Origin: Thermus sp. JCM 17653
Lineage (GTDB): Bacteria > Deinococcota > Deinococci > Deinococcales > Thermaceae
Direction: 5' to 3'
DNA: 20,929 nt
Assembly (NCBI GenBank): GCA_001311585.1
Contig: BBBN01000003.1
Span: forward strand, 1-20,929
The position numbers and the translations under genes were made by a program. Positions 14,820 through 20,929 of the stretch are shown piece by piece (positions within the stretch are counted from its first letter, which is position 1; each line of letters starts with the position of its first letter). The notes under the pieces are model-generated. The model had not been told where the DNA came from. It saw only the letters and a program-made list of their open reading frames with translations, and made no database searches.

Positions 14820-15393
14820 CCTCGCCTCCACAGCCGGTGGTAGAAGAGGATCTCGGCGCTCTCCTCCAAGGTGGTGAGAAGCTGTAGGCCTGAAGGAGGG
14901 CCTCCTCGGGCTTCTCCTTGACCCCCAGGGCGAAGGCCCCATGCCCCCTTAGGAGGCAGACCGGGTGGCGCGCCAAGGCCTCGGCCACGGCCAGGGCGGC
15001 CTCCTCCGTGGCGGACACCGTTTCGGGGGCGAGGACCGGGACCTCCTTCAGGTAGTACCGGCCCTCGAGGTCCAGGGGAACGATCTGGTCTAAATCTAAG
15101 GAAAGGGCCACAGCCACCCTGGGGTGGGCGTGGACCAGGGCCTTGGCCTCGGTCTTGAGGTAGACCTCCCGGTGGATGAGGCTTTCCACGCTGGCCCCTT
15201 GAGGGATGGGCCCAAAGAGGGGGACCTCCAGGAGGTCCTCCGGGGTGAGGTGGGCCTTCTGGACCCCGCTTCGGGTGATGAGGAAGCCCTCCTTGGTGCG
15301 TACGGAGAAGTTCCCCGCCGTGGCGGAGATGAGGCGCTGCCGGAAGAGGTCCTCCCCCACCTGGCGGAAGGCGGTGTAGATGCGGGCCCGCAT
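14816..15393 (-). CDS. Class II aldolase (fuculose-phosphate aldolase/AraD-like; one frameshift)
   Basis: About 192 residues after restoring one C near 14877, giving the C-terminus LLTTLEESAEILFYHRLWRR. Members of this zinc-dependent family cleave sugar phosphates or epimerise ribulose 5-phosphate. Landmarks: SATAGNFSVRTKEGFLITRS (phosphate-binding region), IHREVYLKTEAKALVHAHPR with the HxH zinc ligands and the catalytic Glu, and LLRGHGAFALGVKEKPEEAL with the third zinc His. The length is typical. The ATG at 15393 is only nine bases after the rpoC stop codon, so it is likely cotranscribed with rpoBC. The exact substrate cannot be told from the sequence. Confidence 0.85.
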
Positions 15394-15402
15394 GGGGTGG
15401 CC

Positions 15403-20929
<5,527 letters not shown>

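Overview
The window comes from a Thermus-type chromosome. The right part encodes RpoB and RpoC that read like Thermus RNA polymerase subunits, including the large Thermus-type insertion in RpoC and a restored RpoC length of 1524 residues. Most of the DNA is very GC-rich. The initiator tRNA, MutM, GlcD-type oxidase, thiamine ABC transporter and RpoBC-linked genes fit the same assignment. Nearly every long gene is interrupted by one or more short indels, most often one C or G lost from a short run. Because this hits rpoB and rpoC, which must be intact in a living cell, I read most of them as sequence errors. Genes are annotated across the breaks.

Left part (1-7724, + strand), accessory region. 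The C-terminal part of a SARP-like regulator (winged helix plus BTAD) is followed by a 255-bp control region with an array of GGTTACGCG-type repeats. Then come a beta-propeller gene (A), two full-length-type MFS transporters (A1, A2), a half-length MFS (A3) and a VapBC toxin-antitoxin pair. Next, about 355 bp of the beginning recurs almost unchanged: the last 24 codons of the regulator, the whole control region and the first six codons of the propeller gene. It leads into a second, divergent propeller (B) and another MFS transporter (B). The control sequences are about 99% identical while the genes behind them have diverged. The propeller genes also have clearly lower GC than their surroundings. 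This SARP / repeat array / propeller / MFS arrangement is the best candidate for an undescribed system.

Middle part (7735-10953, + strand), housekeeping genes: a GlcD-type FAD oxidase, initiator tRNA-fMet with its own promoter inside the end of glcD and a strong hairpin behind it, pterin carbinolamine dehydratase, a hotdog thioesterase, a DCC-family protein and mutM (fpg).

Right part (11114-20929, - strand): rpoB (3' part), rpoC, a class II aldolase, a small unknown protein and a proline-iminopeptidase-related alpha/beta hydrolase, all closely spaced or overlapping. Then comes a TPP riboswitch controlling thiB-thiP. No thiQ ATPase gene follows. The + and - gene blocks converge at about 10954-11113.
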